Program-made: the position numbers and the translations under genes
Source: Arachnia propionica
Lineage (GTDB): Bacteria > Actinomycetota > Actinomycetes > Propionibacteriales > Propionibacteriaceae
NCBI RefSeq assembly: GCF_003859805.1
Contig: NZ_RQZG01000009.1
Location: 1 to 64,000 of the forward strand
Length of the DNA stretch: 64,000 nt
Direction: 5' to 3'
Notes under the pieces: generated by a model
What the model saw: the letters and a program-made list of their open reading frames with translations, nothing else
Told to the model about the DNA's origin: nothing
Database searches by the model: none
Part shown: in pieces, positions 43,649 to 52,546 of the stretch
Numbering within the stretch: position 1 is the stretch's first letter
How the letters are laid out: the number at the start of each line of letters is the position of its first letter

Positions 43649-45040
43649 TCACTCCTGCGAGGCCAGCAGCGCGTCGAGATTCGTCGCGGCCTGCTCGAGC
43701 GCGGCGGGGGCGTCGAAGTCCCGGTCGGTGAACACGCCCTGCACGATCGTGTCGAGCTCGACGTAGACGTCCCCGGCCCCCCGGGCCGGTTCCGCGACCA
43801 CCGGGAGGGTCTCGAAGCTCGCCAGGTAGTCCTTGAACCGTTCCCGGTCGACGGTGATGTACTCGGCCACCCACTCCAGGTACTTCGCGTGGCGCTGCTC
43901 ATCCACGGGCGGCACCGTCGGGGCCCCGACCGACAGCCCGTCCTCGGTGCGTGCCCTCGCCGCCGCGACGGCCCGTTCCTGCGAGATGTAGGGGCTCAGC
44001 CGGTTGAACTCCACCCATTTGATCCCGGCCGCGATCTCGTTGGGGGTGGCCTTCGGGCTGATCACCGCGATCGCCCCGCCACCGAGGGTGCCGAGACCGC
44101 CCGGCGCCTGGGGCAGGGGCGCGATCCCGAAGTCGTCGCCGTTGAACCCGCGTTCGTCGACCGTCTGGTTGTAGGCGTCCCCCGCGCCGAGGAACATCCC
44201 GACGCGTCCGGCGGCGAACTCGTTGCGCACGTCAGGACCCTCCAGCAGGAAGTTGCTGCCCGCCGCGTCGGCCTCCCACCGGATCCTGCGCAGCAGGTCC
44301 AGGGACTTCGTCATCGCCTCGGTGTCGAGGGTCATGGTGGCCCTGGTGCCGTCGAAGTCCTGGATGGTGCCGCCGAAGGAGTAGTTGAGTGCGGTGAGCA
44401 TCCACCCGCCGTTGCGTCCGGCGGTGGGCATCACGAACCCGGGGACCCCGGTCTTCTCGGTGATGGTGCGGGCGGTCTCGACGACCTCGTCCCAGGTCGT
44501 CGGCGGGGAGTCCGGGTCGAGCCCGGCCTGCTCGAACACCGCGCGGTTGTAGACCAGTCCGATCGTGTACATGTTCCAGGGGATCGCCCAGGTGCGACCC
44601 TCGGCGTCGACGCCCTGCTTCCTCAGCACGGGGTTGAGCTCGGAGATCACCTCGCTGTCCGCGACGTGGTCGGTGATGTCGGCGACCTGTTTCTGCTCGA
44701 CGATGCGCTGCACCTCGGTGAAGGGGACCTCCAGCACCGTCGGCATCGTGCCCCCGGCGAGCATCGCGTTGAAGGTGGCGGGTTTGTAGGTGGTCTCCTC
44801 TGGTGTGACGGTGATGTTGGGGTTCGCCTCCTGGAAGGCCTCGATGGTCCTCATGAACTCGGCGCGTTGGGCGGCCTGGGCCTCCGGCGGCATGTTGCCG
44901 ACGGTGATGGTCACCGCTGCGCTCGGGTCGGGTGCCCCGCCGTCCTGGGGGTCGGTGTCCGGGGATCCGGAGCAGCTCGCGGTGAGCACCATGGCGAGGG
45001 CCGCCAGGGTTGCGCACCTGGTTCTCAGATGTGTCCTCAT
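43649..45040 (-). CDS. Extracellular solute-binding lipoprotein (CUT1, family 1)
   Basis: 463 residues. Lipoprotein signal RTRCATLAALAMVLTASCSG with lipobox TASC. The mature protein begins VTITVGNMPPEA and continues with FQEANPNITVTPEET, TYKPATFNAMLAGGTMPTVL and WAIPWNMYTIGLVYNRAVFEQAGLDPDSPPTTW, all typical of sugar-binding components. The ATG at 45040 has AAGGAG eight bases before it; ATG at 45046 and GTG at 45049 are alternatives. It is the most upstream transporter gene and, with the permeases, would be translated in high amounts. Confidence 0.92.
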   Translation of the reverse strand: MRTHLRTRCATLAALAMVLTASCSGSPDTDPQDGGAPDPSAAVTITVGNMPPEAQAAQRAEFMRTIEAFQEANPNITVTPEETTYKPATFNAMLAGGTMPTVLEVPFTEVQRIVEQKQVADITDHVADSEVISELNPVLRKQGVDAEGRTWAIPWNMYTIGLVYNRAVFEQAGLDPDSPPTTWDEVVETARTITEKTGVPGFVMPTAGRNGGWMLTALNYSFGGTIQDFDGTRATMTLDTEAMTKSLDLLRRIRWEADAAGSNFLLEGPDVRNEFAAGRVGMFLGAGDAYNQTVDERGFNGDDFGIAPLPQAPGGLGTLGGGAIAVISPKATPNEIAAGIKWVEFNRLSPYISQERAVAAARARTEDGLSVGAPTVPPVDEQRHAKYLEWVAEYITVDRERFKDYLASFETLPVVAEPARGAGDVYVELDTIVQGVFTDRDFDAPAALEQAATNLDALLASQE

Positions 45041-45088
45041 CGTCATCACTCCTTGTCGATGTGGTCGTGGTGGTTGGTCGGTGGTCGG

Positions 45089-46735
45089 TCAGTGGTGTGC
45101 GGAGCGTGCCTGCTGGGCGGCCTCGAAGGGATTCTCCGGGCCGCCCGGTCGGCGGTGTCGGTCGGGTTTGCGGTGGGCGCCGGTGCCGCCCTGCTGCCAG
45201 GGGTGGGGCCCGTGGAGGGGGCGGTACTCGACCCCCATGGCGTCGAGGCGTTCGAGGTGGTGTGGGAGTCCGGCCCGGAATCGCGCCCAGTCCTTGACCT
45301 CCGGTGCGGACCACGCCACCTCGGCGAGGGCGCACAGCCGGGGCAGCAGCATGTACTCGAGCCGCCTGGTCGTGGTGACGCACTCGGTCCACAGCTGGGC
45401 CTGGGTGCCCAGCACCCGGTGCGTGGCACCGTCGGGGATCCCCTCGAGCGGGTCGAAGCGGTGGACCTGCTCCACCGTCGTGAGTCCGCCGATGGCTGCG
45501 GCCTCGGTGTCCAGGGTGCTCGGGTAGTAGTCGAGGTAGGTGTGCTCCTGGGGGCTCAGCACCACCTCCATGCCCTGGGCGACGATCCGGGCCGCGGTGC
45601 CCGCGCGTCGCCACACCTGGACCAGGGCACCGTCGACGGGGCCCTGGTCGGCGATCTCGTCCCAGCCGACCAGTCGTCGTCCCCGGGAGCGGAGCCACTC
45701 GGCCATGTGGCGGGTGAACCAGGGCTGGAGGGCCGTGGCATCGGTGATCCCCCGTCGTGCCGCCTGCGCCATGACCCGTGGGTCGTCGGCCCACGGCGCC
45801 GTGGGGCACTCGTCGCCGCCGAGGTGGATCTCGGGCGAGTCGAAGATCTCCAGCATCTCCTCCAGCACCGCCTCGACGGCTCGGAGGCAGTCCTTCGAGA
45901 GGTCGATGACGTTGCGGGTGGGCTCGAAGGTGGTCGCGGGGAGTTCCTGACCGGTCCCGGAGGCCGCGAAGCGTGGGAAGGCGGCGAGGAAGGCACCGGC
46001 GTGGGCGGGGAACGCGATCTCCGGCACCACCACGACGCCTCGGTCGCGGGCGTGGCGGACGAGGGCCCGCAGCTGTGAGCGGCGGTAGTGGCCGCCGTGC
46101 GGGGTGCCGTCCCCGGTGGTGGCGAACAGCCCCCTGGTCTGGCTCCGGCAGCCGCCGATGCGGTGCAGCCGGGGGAACAGCTCGCTCTCGACCCGCCACC
46201 CCTGGTCGTCGCTGAGGTGCAGGTGGAGTCGGTTGAGCTTGTGCGCGGCGAGCACCTCGACGAGGGTGAACAGTTCCCGGATCGGGACGAAGTGCCGCAC
46301 CACGTCGACCATGAGGCCGCGCCAGACGAACCGGGGGGAGTCCTCGACGAGGACTCCCGGCAGGGTGAGGGGGTCCCCGACGGGGGCCGGGCCGCTGGCG
46401 CTTGCGGGCAGGAGCTGCCGCAGGGTCTGTCCGGCCCAGTTGAGTCCCGCCGGATCGGCTGCGGTGACGAGGATCCCGGTCCCGTCGATCCGGAGCCGAT
46501 ATCCCTCGGCCGGTGTCGTGTCGTCGGTGACGACCCGGATGGCCCCTCCCTCCTGCCGCGGCAGGGGGAGCCCGGTCCCCGGGGTCAGGATGCGTCGCAG
46601 GATCGCCGTCTGCTCGGGGGTGGCGTCGACGGCGGTGTCGGGGGTGGGCGTGAAGGTGCCCGGGAGCGTGACGCACCGTCGGGGGGCCGGGATGACCGGG
46701 TTCACCCGCACCTCGCCTCTGATCGCTGGATTCAC
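45089..46735 (-). CDS. Beta-N-acetylhexosaminidase (GH20)
   Basis: 548 residues from GTG (AAGGAG seven bases upstream). An N-terminal GH20b-like domain (about 1-130) leads into the TIM barrel: FVWRGLMVDVVRHFVPIRELFTLV, LNRLHLHLSDDQGWRVE, and the catalytic Asp-Glu pair in EIHLGGDECPTAPW near residue 300. It removes terminal beta-linked GlcNAc or GalNAc. There is no signal peptide, so it would act in the cytoplasm on oligosaccharides brought in by the adjacent importer. Confidence 0.93.
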   Translation of the reverse strand: MNPAIRGEVRVNPVIPAPRRCVTLPGTFTPTPDTAVDATPEQTAILRRILTPGTGLPLPRQEGGAIRVVTDDTTPAEGYRLRIDGTGILVTAADPAGLNWAGQTLRQLLPASASGPAPVGDPLTLPGVLVEDSPRFVWRGLMVDVVRHFVPIRELFTLVEVLAAHKLNRLHLHLSDDQGWRVESELFPRLHRIGGCRSQTRGLFATTGDGTPHGGHYRRSQLRALVRHARDRGVVVVPEIAFPAHAGAFLAAFPRFAASGTGQELPATTFEPTRNVIDLSKDCLRAVEAVLEEMLEIFDSPEIHLGGDECPTAPWADDPRVMAQAARRGITDATALQPWFTRHMAEWLRSRGRRLVGWDEIADQGPVDGALVQVWRRAGTAARIVAQGMEVVLSPQEHTYLDYYPSTLDTEAAAIGGLTTVEQVHRFDPLEGIPDGATHRVLGTQAQLWTECVTTTRRLEYMLLPRLCALAEVAWSAPEVKDWARFRAGLPHHLERLDAMGVEYRPLHGPHPWQQGGTGAHRKPDRHRRPGGPENPFEAAQQARSAHH

Positions 46736-46780
46736 GATGTGACTCCTTCATCCATGTCTGGGGCCTGCCGGGGCGGCCGG

Positions 46781-47698
46781 TCAGTTCCCGACGCGGGTCA
46801 TCGCCAGGGCGAGACGGCGACGGGCCAGGACCGGGCCGCCTCCCGGCCACCGAAGGGTGATCTCGAGTGTTCCCTCCTGGGGCACCGGGAGCAGGACCCG
46901 GTCCGGCTCGGGGGCGTGGACCAGACTGCGGGTCTGCACGAGGAACCGGTACCGGGTGTCGTCGATCCGGGTGGCGACGGCCTGCTGGAAGTCGCCTGAG
47001 CGGTTGGCGGTGTACCCGCCGCGCGCCTCGAGCGGTGGCACCACCGGACGGCCCAGCCCCCGGTCGTGCCGGGCCCCGACATCGGGCAGGACCGGCCCCG
47101 TGCGCAGGTAGTCCGTGGTGTACAGCCGCACCACCTCGCCGTTGACCAGGAGTTTCGAGTCGCGGGTCACGGTGCCGTTCCAGGCACCCAGCTCCTCGAC
47201 GGAGGCCCTGGAACCGGTGCATCCCGGTCCGGGCGGCGCACCGGTGGGCCAGGGTTCGACGGCGAACAGCTGGAACCCGTCGGGCACGGCCCAGCCGGTT
47301 CTCCCCGGCGGGAGGGCGCGGGAGGTGCCCGAGACGGTGGCGTGGACCTCGAGCGCCGGCGACGACTGCCGGGGGAGGTCCACGGTGAGGGCGTACCCGG
47401 CGCCGCAGGCCCCGCCGGGGCGGAAGACGGACTCGTTGACCACCGAGTCGCCGTGGGCCCCGCGGTGCCGTCCCCCCTCCCAGCCGGTGATGGTCCCGGC
47501 GTCGGTCACGACGAGCTCCGGGCAGCTCACCTCGATGTCGTGCTCCGCGACGGCCGGGGCCCAGGCCTGCGCCGCCGGGGTCCCGAGCCAGGTGGCGGCG
47601 ATCACCACCGGGGTGGCTGCCGCACCGTGCAGCACCGCCCTCCGGGTGACGGCGGTGTCGTGTCTCCGGGATCGTGATGTTGGCTTCGTTGCATCCAT
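46781..47698 (-). CDS. Tat-exported protein of unknown function
   Basis: 305 residues. A twin-arginine signal (TAVTRRAVLHGAAATPVVIA, cleavage after GTPAAQA) is followed by a beta-rich domain with paired cysteines (VSCPELVV and GGACGAGYALTV; later GPGCTGS). A late section has short strands typical of a jelly-roll (PQEGTLEITLRWPGG). I see no catalytic motif. The position between GH20 and the IclR regulator suggests a surface carbohydrate-handling protein. The ATG at 47698 follows GGAGGTAC; a longer frame to 47773 is unlikely. Confidence 0.7.
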   Translation of the reverse strand: MDATKPTSRSRRHDTAVTRRAVLHGAAATPVVIAATWLGTPAAQAWAPAVAEHDIEVSCPELVVTDAGTITGWEGGRHRGAHGDSVVNESVFRPGGACGAGYALTVDLPRQSSPALEVHATVSGTSRALPPGRTGWAVPDGFQLFAVEPWPTGAPPGPGCTGSRASVEELGAWNGTVTRDSKLLVNGEVVRLYTTDYLRTGPVLPDVGARHDRGLGRPVVPPLEARGGYTANRSGDFQQAVATRIDDTRYRFLVQTRSLVHAPEPDRVLLPVPQEGTLEITLRWPGGGPVLARRRLALAMTRVGN

Positions 47699-47740
47699 CG
47701 CAGTACCTCCGCATGCGTGACGCACATCATGTAGGTCTGT

Positions 47741-47756
47741 CATCCATAATACAGAT
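47741..47756. promoter_or_regulatory. Candidate IclR operator upstream of the Tat-protein/GH20 genes
   Basis: On the minus strand it reads ATCTGTATTATGGATG, 14 of 16 identical to a sequence before the kinase gene at 56398. It lies 43-58 bases before the Tat-protein start, in an AT-rich patch. Confidence 0.6.
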
Positions 47757-47824
47757 GATTGACCTATCCGCAAGCGGCTCCGGGGAATCGTCGCGACCAG
47801 CGGTCACAGGGCCGCCGCCCGGGG

Positions 47825-48616
47825 TCAGGCGTGCGTCAGGTACCCCATCCGCACACAGATGCGATCGGCGCGTTCGATCAACAGGCTGCTCAGCTCCTGC
47901 TCCCGTTCCCCGAGTCGCATCGCCGAGACCGGACCCGAGATCGAGATCGCCCCCGCGACGGTGCCGCTGCGGTCCCGGACCGGCACCGCGATGCAGGCCC
48001 TGCGCAACGCGAGTTCCTCCCGCTCCGTGGCGTAGCCCTGCTCCGCGATCCGTCCCAGCTCCACGACGAGGTCGTCGAGCGTGGTGATCGTGGCCGCGGT
48101 GAAACGCTCGAGCCGCGTCCCGAGCAGGTCGGCCAGCTCCTCCCGGTCCTTCTCGTGGAGCAGCACCTTGCCGAGCGCCGTCGCGTGCAGCGGGCCACCG
48201 CGCCCGATCAGGGTGGAGTCGCGGGGCTGGTCCCTGCCCTCGAAGTTGCACAGGTAGAACAACCGCGAACCGTGCGCCTGGGCGACGTTGACCCCCAGCC
48301 CGGTCTCCGCGGCGAGTTCCTGCGCGATCTGGCGCGCGTGGAGGTGGAGCGGGTTCTGGTTCAACGCGACGGCGGCCAGCGTGACCACCTGGGGTCCGAG
48401 ACCGTAGGCCCCGCTGCGGGCGTCGTGCGCCAGGTAGCCCAGCTGCACCAGGGCGTTGGCCATGCGGGAGACCGTGGACTGACCGAGGCCCGTCTCGGCG
48501 ACCAGGTCGGCGATGCGTCGCTGCGGGTCCTTCGCGGTGAAGGCGGACAGCAACGTCAGGGCACGATCGATGCTCTGGGCGCCCTGCATCCGTTCACGCT
48601 CTGCTGGCTTGGGCAT
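47825..48616 (-). CDS. IclR-family transcription regulator of the carbohydrate island
   Basis: 263 residues. N-terminal winged helix QSIDRALTLLSAFTAKDPQRRIADLVAETGLGQSTVSRMANALVQLGYLA, then the IclR effector domain (RGGPLHATALGKVLLHE and LRRACIAVPVRDRSGTVAGAISISGP). It lies between the transporter/hydrolase genes and the catabolic genes, the normal place for a pathway regulator whose ligand is a pathway intermediate such as KDG. The ATG at 48616 is preferred; GTG at 48628 is possible. Confidence 0.92.
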   Translation of the reverse strand: MPKPAERERMQGAQSIDRALTLLSAFTAKDPQRRIADLVAETGLGQSTVSRMANALVQLGYLAHDARSGAYGLGPQVVTLAAVALNQNPLHLHARQIAQELAAETGLGVNVAQAHGSRLFYLCNFEGRDQPRDSTLIGRGGPLHATALGKVLLHEKDREELADLLGTRLERFTAATITTLDDLVVELGRIAEQGYATEREELALRRACIAVPVRDRSGTVAGAISISGPVSAMRLGEREQELSSLLIERADRICVRMGYLTHA

Positions 48617-48677
48617 GTGGGATCTCACTCCTTCAACGAGGCGACCCTCCCCCCGAGGTCGGGTCGCGACCGTGTGC

Positions 48678-49433
48678 TCAGTCTGCCTGATCTGACCTCC
48701 CGAGGGACATCCCGGACGCCCCGGCCTGCCAGGCGCGGTACATCGACTCCCGGGCGAAGGCCACCGGGGAGGTGGCGCTCAGCCCCGCGTCGACGGGGAT
48801 CACGGCCCCCGTCACCCCGGACGAGGCGGGCGAGGCCAGGAAGGCGACGACCTCGGCCACCTCCCGTGTCGTCACGACCCGCCCCATGGGATACCCCGCC
48901 GTCAGCGGCGACGCCGAGCGGTCGTCGATCAGTCCCGGTGCCACGACGTTGAGCCTGATCCCCCGGGGCGCGTACTCCACCGCCGCCTGTCTGAGCAGCG
49001 CGTTGACCGCCCCCTTGGCGGCGGCGTAGGCCGCGTTGCCCGGGTGGGCCAGGGAGGCGTTGACGGAGCTGATCGCGACCACCGAGCTCCCCGACCCCAT
49101 CACCGCGACGAGCCGTCGCAGGGTGTGGGCGGTGGCGTCCAGGGTGCCGCCCATGACCTGCTCCCAGGTCTCCTGCGTGGTCTCGTCCAGCCGCCCGCCA
49201 CGCTGCACGGCCAGCCCCAGCACCGCGGCGTCCACCCCGCCCAGGGCGGCCACGGCCTCGTCGACGGCCCGTCCGGCGGTCACGGCGTCACGCAGGTCGG
49301 CCACGACGGCCCGCTCGACCTGCCCCTGCCCGGGGTGCAGGTCGATGCCCGCGACCCGCGCGCCCCGCGCGACGAGCAGCGCCGTGACGGCCTGACCGAC
49401 GGCGGAGGCCGCCCCCGCCAGGACCACCCGCAT
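48678..49433 (-). CDS. Short-chain dehydrogenase/reductase (SDR)
   Basis: 251 residues. Cofactor motif MRVVLAGAASAVGQAVTALLVARGARVAGIDL, the NxxS region (AISSVNASLAHPGNAAYAAAKGAVNAL) with catalytic Ser, Tyr and Lys (YxxxK), and a classical C-terminus (IDDRSASPLTAGYPMGRV...GAVIPVDAG). It would oxidise or reduce a sugar or sugar acid. ATGA overlap with the DapA-family gene couples them. It could be the aldose dehydrogenase that begins the pathway. Confidence 0.9.
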   Translation of the reverse strand: MRVVLAGAASAVGQAVTALLVARGARVAGIDLHPGQGQVERAVVADLRDAVTAGRAVDEAVAALGGVDAAVLGLAVQRGGRLDETTQETWEQVMGGTLDATAHTLRRLVAVMGSGSSVVAISSVNASLAHPGNAAYAAAKGAVNALLRQAAVEYAPRGIRLNVVAPGLIDDRSASPLTAGYPMGRVVTTREVAEVVAFLASPASSGVTGAVIPVDAGLSATSPVAFARESMYRAWQAGASGMSLGRSDQAD

Positions 49434-50362
49434 CAGGTGGCCCCCGCCCCGACCGGCAGCCCCCGCAGCTCCAGCGCCGTGAGGACCTGATGGAGCAGCT
49501 CCCGCATCCTGGACGTGGCCCTCCTGGCCGGGGCCCGCACCGTCGCATCGGCGATGATGCCGCGGTGGACGAGCACCTCCTTGTGGACCGCCCAGGCGTA
49601 TCCCGGCTGGAGCCCCCACACGATGAGCGGCAGCACCCGCTCGAACCCGCGTCTGGCCGCCGTGGTCTCGCCTGCGCGGTGGGCCTGCACGATGGGCACC
49701 AGGAGGTCGGTCAGTTCGCAGCCGGGCATGGTGGCCACCGCCCCGCAGTCCAGCTCGTCGATGAGGAACTGCGCGTTCAACCCGCCGAGCAGCCGCATCC
49801 GGGTGCCCGCCAGCGCACCGGTGAGCTCACACATCTTCGGCACCGTGGGGGGTGCCTCCACCTTCACCGAGGTCACCCCGGGCAGTGCTGCCAGCTCCGC
49901 GATGAGCTGGGGGGTCATGGTCACCCCGCTGGCGCCGGGAGCGTCCTGGACCATCACCTCCACCCCGAGACCGACGGCGTGTGTCCCCAGCGCCCCGAAG
50001 AACTCGACGAGCTGGCCCGGAGCCGGTTTGACCAGGAAGGGTGGCAGGACCATCATCACCCGCGCCCCCAGCTCCGCGTACCGGGTGAGCTGGACCCGGG
50101 CCGGGGCCAGACCGGTGGCGCTGATCCCGGCGACCACCGGGAGCGGGGCGACATCGACGACGTCCTGCAGGATCGCGATCCGCTCCTCGTCGGTGAGCAC
50201 GAAGGTCTCGCTCGCCATGCCGAACACGGCGAGACCGGAGGCCCCGGCGGCCACCTCGAACTCGACCAGGCGTCGCAGCGACGCCCGGTCCAGGTCCCCT
50301 CCCGTGGAGAACGGCGTGGCCAGCACCGGGACCACACCGTCAAGCCCAGCTGATTCCATCAT
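49433..50362 (-). CDS. DapA/NAL-family aldolase (KDG aldolase-like)
   Basis: 309 residues, TIM-barrel family of dihydrodipicolinate synthase. It opens GLDGVVPVLATPFSTGGDLDRASLRRLVEFEVAAGASGLAVFGMASE, and the Schiff-base Lys lies in GVTSVKVEAPP. The usual Tyr-containing YNxP segment is replaced by VQDAPGASG, so it is unlikely to be a lysine-pathway enzyme. In this cluster a 2-keto-3-deoxy sugar acid aldolase or related enzyme is the best guess. Two adjacent ATGs (50362, 50359) are possible. It is divergent from the dehydratase gene. Confidence 0.85.
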   Translation of the reverse strand: MMESAGLDGVVPVLATPFSTGGDLDRASLRRLVEFEVAAGASGLAVFGMASETFVLTDEERIAILQDVVDVAPLPVVAGISATGLAPARVQLTRYAELGARVMMVLPPFLVKPAPGQLVEFFGALGTHAVGLGVEVMVQDAPGASGVTMTPQLIAELAALPGVTSVKVEAPPTVPKMCELTGALAGTRMRLLGGLNAQFLIDELDCGAVATMPGCELTDLLVPIVQAHRAGETTAARRGFERVLPLIVWGLQPGYAWAVHKEVLVHRGIIADATVRAPARRATSRMRELLHQVLTALELRGLPVGAGAT

Positions 50363-50492
50363 CACCAACTCCAACACCCTGATTGCTTCATCTGCAAAGT
50401 AGGAGTCAAACCTATATAGTGAATATACACCAGTCCGGGAGAGGGCTGGCAACCCGACTGCAGGAGCGATGAGGCACCATGGCGGCACCGAC
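50363..50492. promoter_or_regulatory. Divergent promoter region between the aldolase and dehydratase genes
   Basis: An AT-rich patch (CCTATATAGTGAATATACACC around 50411-50431) contains likely promoter boxes. ATCTGCAAAGTAGGAG (50390-50405) resembles the candidate IclR motif at 10 of 16 positions, too weak to be claimed alone. Confidence 0.4.
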
Positions 50493-51659
50493 ATGAGCAG
50501 GATCCACAGCGTCGAGGCATTCCCGCTCCGCCTCCCGGCGAGGACCTCGACCCCACCCGGACGCTACGTCCCGGCCCCCGACGCCCGGAGCATCCACCCC
50601 ACCCGCGACGAGCTGGTCCTGGTCCGCATCGCGGCCGACGACCACGTCGGCTGGGGTGAGGCCCTGAGCCCGGTCGCCCCCGAGGCCGTCGCCACCATCG
50701 TGACGACCACGCTCGCACCGATCCTCATCGGGGCCGAGCTCGACGCCCCCCGCCCGTTGACCCTCCGGCTGCAGGAGGCGATGCGGGAACGTGGCCACCT
50801 CGAGGGACACCACGCGGACGCCGTCGCCGCGGTCGACATGGCGCTGTGGGATCTCGCAGGACGCCTGGCCGGGCTCCCGGTCGCCACCCTGCTCGGCGGC
50901 GCCGGACGGCGCGAGGTCCCGCTCTACCTGACCAGCATCACCGGGATCGACGACGACACCCGCGCCGCCTGCGCACAGCAGGCCTGCTCATCCGGGTTCC
51001 ACCGGATGAAGCTGCACCTGACCTCCACCGACCCACGATCGGTGCTGCGCAGCGTGGCCGCCGTGCTCGACGCCGTCTCGACCGTGGCCCGGCACGACGC
51101 CTCGCCCCTGGTCGCCGTCGACACCCACTGGGTGCACGACATCTGTGCCGCGCGCCTGCTCGCCGACGCCCTCGCCGACCAGGGGGTGTGGTTCCTGGAG
51201 GCCCCGATCGCCCCGGAGGACCTGCGGGGCCACGCGGAGCTGCAACGAACGAGCCGCATCGGCATCGCGGTCGGTGAGCAGCTCCGCAGCCGGTTCACCT
51301 TCGCGCAGTGGGCGGCCCGGCGAGCGATGACCATCGCCCAACCCGACATCTGTCGCACCGGGATCAGCGACGGCTCCACCATCGCCACCCTCACGGCGGC
51401 CCATCACATCTGGTTCGCGCCGCACAACTCGATGGCCACCCCGCTGGGTCTCGCGGCGAGCCTCCACGTCGCCGCGACCGCGGAGTCGTTGGCCGCCGTC
51501 GAGTTCTCCCCGGCGATCCTCGCCCGGGGCGAACACGTGATGACCGGCCCCGGACCCGCCGTCGACGCCGGTCGGGCGCACCTGCCGAGCGGACCGGGGC
51601 TGGGGGTCGAGGTCGACGAGGCCGCGGTCCGTTCCCTCGCCGCGATCTTCCCCGACTGA
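50493..51659 (+). CDS. Enolase-superfamily sugar-acid dehydratase (mandelate racemase type)
   Basis: 388 residues. The capping domain begins RIHSVEAFPLRLP. Barrel motifs follow in order: SSGFHRMKLHLT (Lys), VAVDTHWVHD, WFLEAPIAPED and GIAVGEQLRSR (metal-binding acids) and HIWFAPHNSMATPLG (His). The PHN segment resembles galactonate and other acid-sugar dehydratases. It should convert an aldonate to a 2-keto-3-deoxy acid. The ATG at 50493 follows a weak ribosome site. The lactonase gene starts two bases after its stop. Confidence 0.9.
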   Translation: MSRIHSVEAFPLRLPARTSTPPGRYVPAPDARSIHPTRDELVLVRIAADDHVGWGEALSPVAPEAVATIVTTTLAPILIGAELDAPRPLTLRLQEAMRERGHLEGHHADAVAAVDMALWDLAGRLAGLPVATLLGGAGRREVPLYLTSITGIDDDTRAACAQQACSSGFHRMKLHLTSTDPRSVLRSVAAVLDAVSTVARHDASPLVAVDTHWVHDICAARLLADALADQGVWFLEAPIAPEDLRGHAELQRTSRIGIAVGEQLRSRFTFAQWAARRAMTIAQPDICRTGISDGSTIATLTAAHHIWFAPHNSMATPLGLAASLHVAATAESLAAVEFSPAILARGEHVMTGPGPAVDAGRAHLPSGPGLGVEVDEAAVRSLAAIFPD

Positions 51660-51660
51660 C

Positions 51661-52533
51661 ATGGCCACGCTCCACGCGGACCGGGTACCCGGCAGCCCCA
51701 GGCTCCGGCAGGGCGAGTCCCCACGCTTCGACACCCGCACCCAAGAGCTGTACTGGGTGGACGCGGCCACGGGCCGCCTCCTCACCGGACGACTCGGGCC
51801 CACCGGCCTGCAGCCGGGGCTCACGGTCGACCTCCCCCGCATCGGGTGTGCCGCAGCGCTGGCCGACCACCGGCTCGGCTGGGTCGTCGCCGGGGCCGAC
51901 TGCCTGTGGTGGGTCCGCCGCGACGGCTCCACCCGGCTGCTGATCGACGGCATCACCCCTGACCAAACCCGGTTCCTGGCCGACGGCACCGTCGCCGCGG
52001 ACGGGTCGCTGTGGGTCGGCTCCCAGACCTCACCCCGCCGCCCGGCAGGGGCCCTCCACCGGATCACCCCGCAGCTTCGGGTCGAGACGGTGCTGGAGGG
52101 GGTCACCGTCTCCAACGGCATCGCCTTCCACGGCGAGACCATGTACTACGTCGACACCCTGCCGCACCGTCGGCTGGAGCGGTTCCGGGTCCACGGTGGG
52201 AGGCTCCACGACCGCACCACCGTCTGCGGGATCACGGACGGCAGCCCGGACGGGATCGCCGTCGACGACGAGGGTGCGGTCTGGGTGGCGGTGTGGGGTG
52301 CCGGTCAGGTGCGTCGTCACGACCCCGACGGGCGACTGCTCGACACGGTGCTGGTCCCGGCCCGGCTCCCCTCAGCCGTGGCCCTGTGCGGCCACGAGCT
52401 CGTCATCACGACCGCCCGCCACGACTCCGCCGAGGACGACGCGGGCGGGTACCTCCACGCGGTGACGGTGCCCGTCCCCGGGCCGGGAGCGCTGCCCTTC
52501 GCCGCCGATCCCCGGGGGCTCACCACCCGGTGA
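51661..52533 (+). CDS. SMP-30/gluconolactonase-family lactonase
   Basis: 290 residues. Six-bladed propeller segments are visible: LRQGESPRFDTRTQELYWVDAATGRLL, DGTVAADGSLWVGSQT, VTVSNGIAFHGETMYYVDTLPHRRLERF, and DGSPDGIAVDDEGAVWVAVWGAGQVRR with the metal/acid residues of gluconolactonases. It hydrolyses sugar lactones to aldonates. The one-base gap to the dehydratase gene supports consecutive steps (lactone to acid to keto-deoxy acid). Confidence 0.92.
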   Translation: MATLHADRVPGSPRLRQGESPRFDTRTQELYWVDAATGRLLTGRLGPTGLQPGLTVDLPRIGCAAALADHRLGWVVAGADCLWWVRRDGSTRLLIDGITPDQTRFLADGTVAADGSLWVGSQTSPRRPAGALHRITPQLRVETVLEGVTVSNGIAFHGETMYYVDTLPHRRLERFRVHGGRLHDRTTVCGITDGSPDGIAVDDEGAVWVAVWGAGQVRRHDPDGRLLDTVLVPARLPSAVALCGHELVITTARHDSAEDDAGGYLHAVTVPVPGPGALPFAADPRGLTTR

Positions 52534-52546
52534 GCCCCGCCTCACC

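Noticed and set aside
44232-47714. 1160-codon minus-strand open frame across the transporter and GH20 genes
   Set aside because: It is dominated by Arg, Pro, Gly and His, the mark of an out-of-frame reading of GC-rich coding DNA, and overlaps the binding protein and hexosaminidase genes that have clear motifs.
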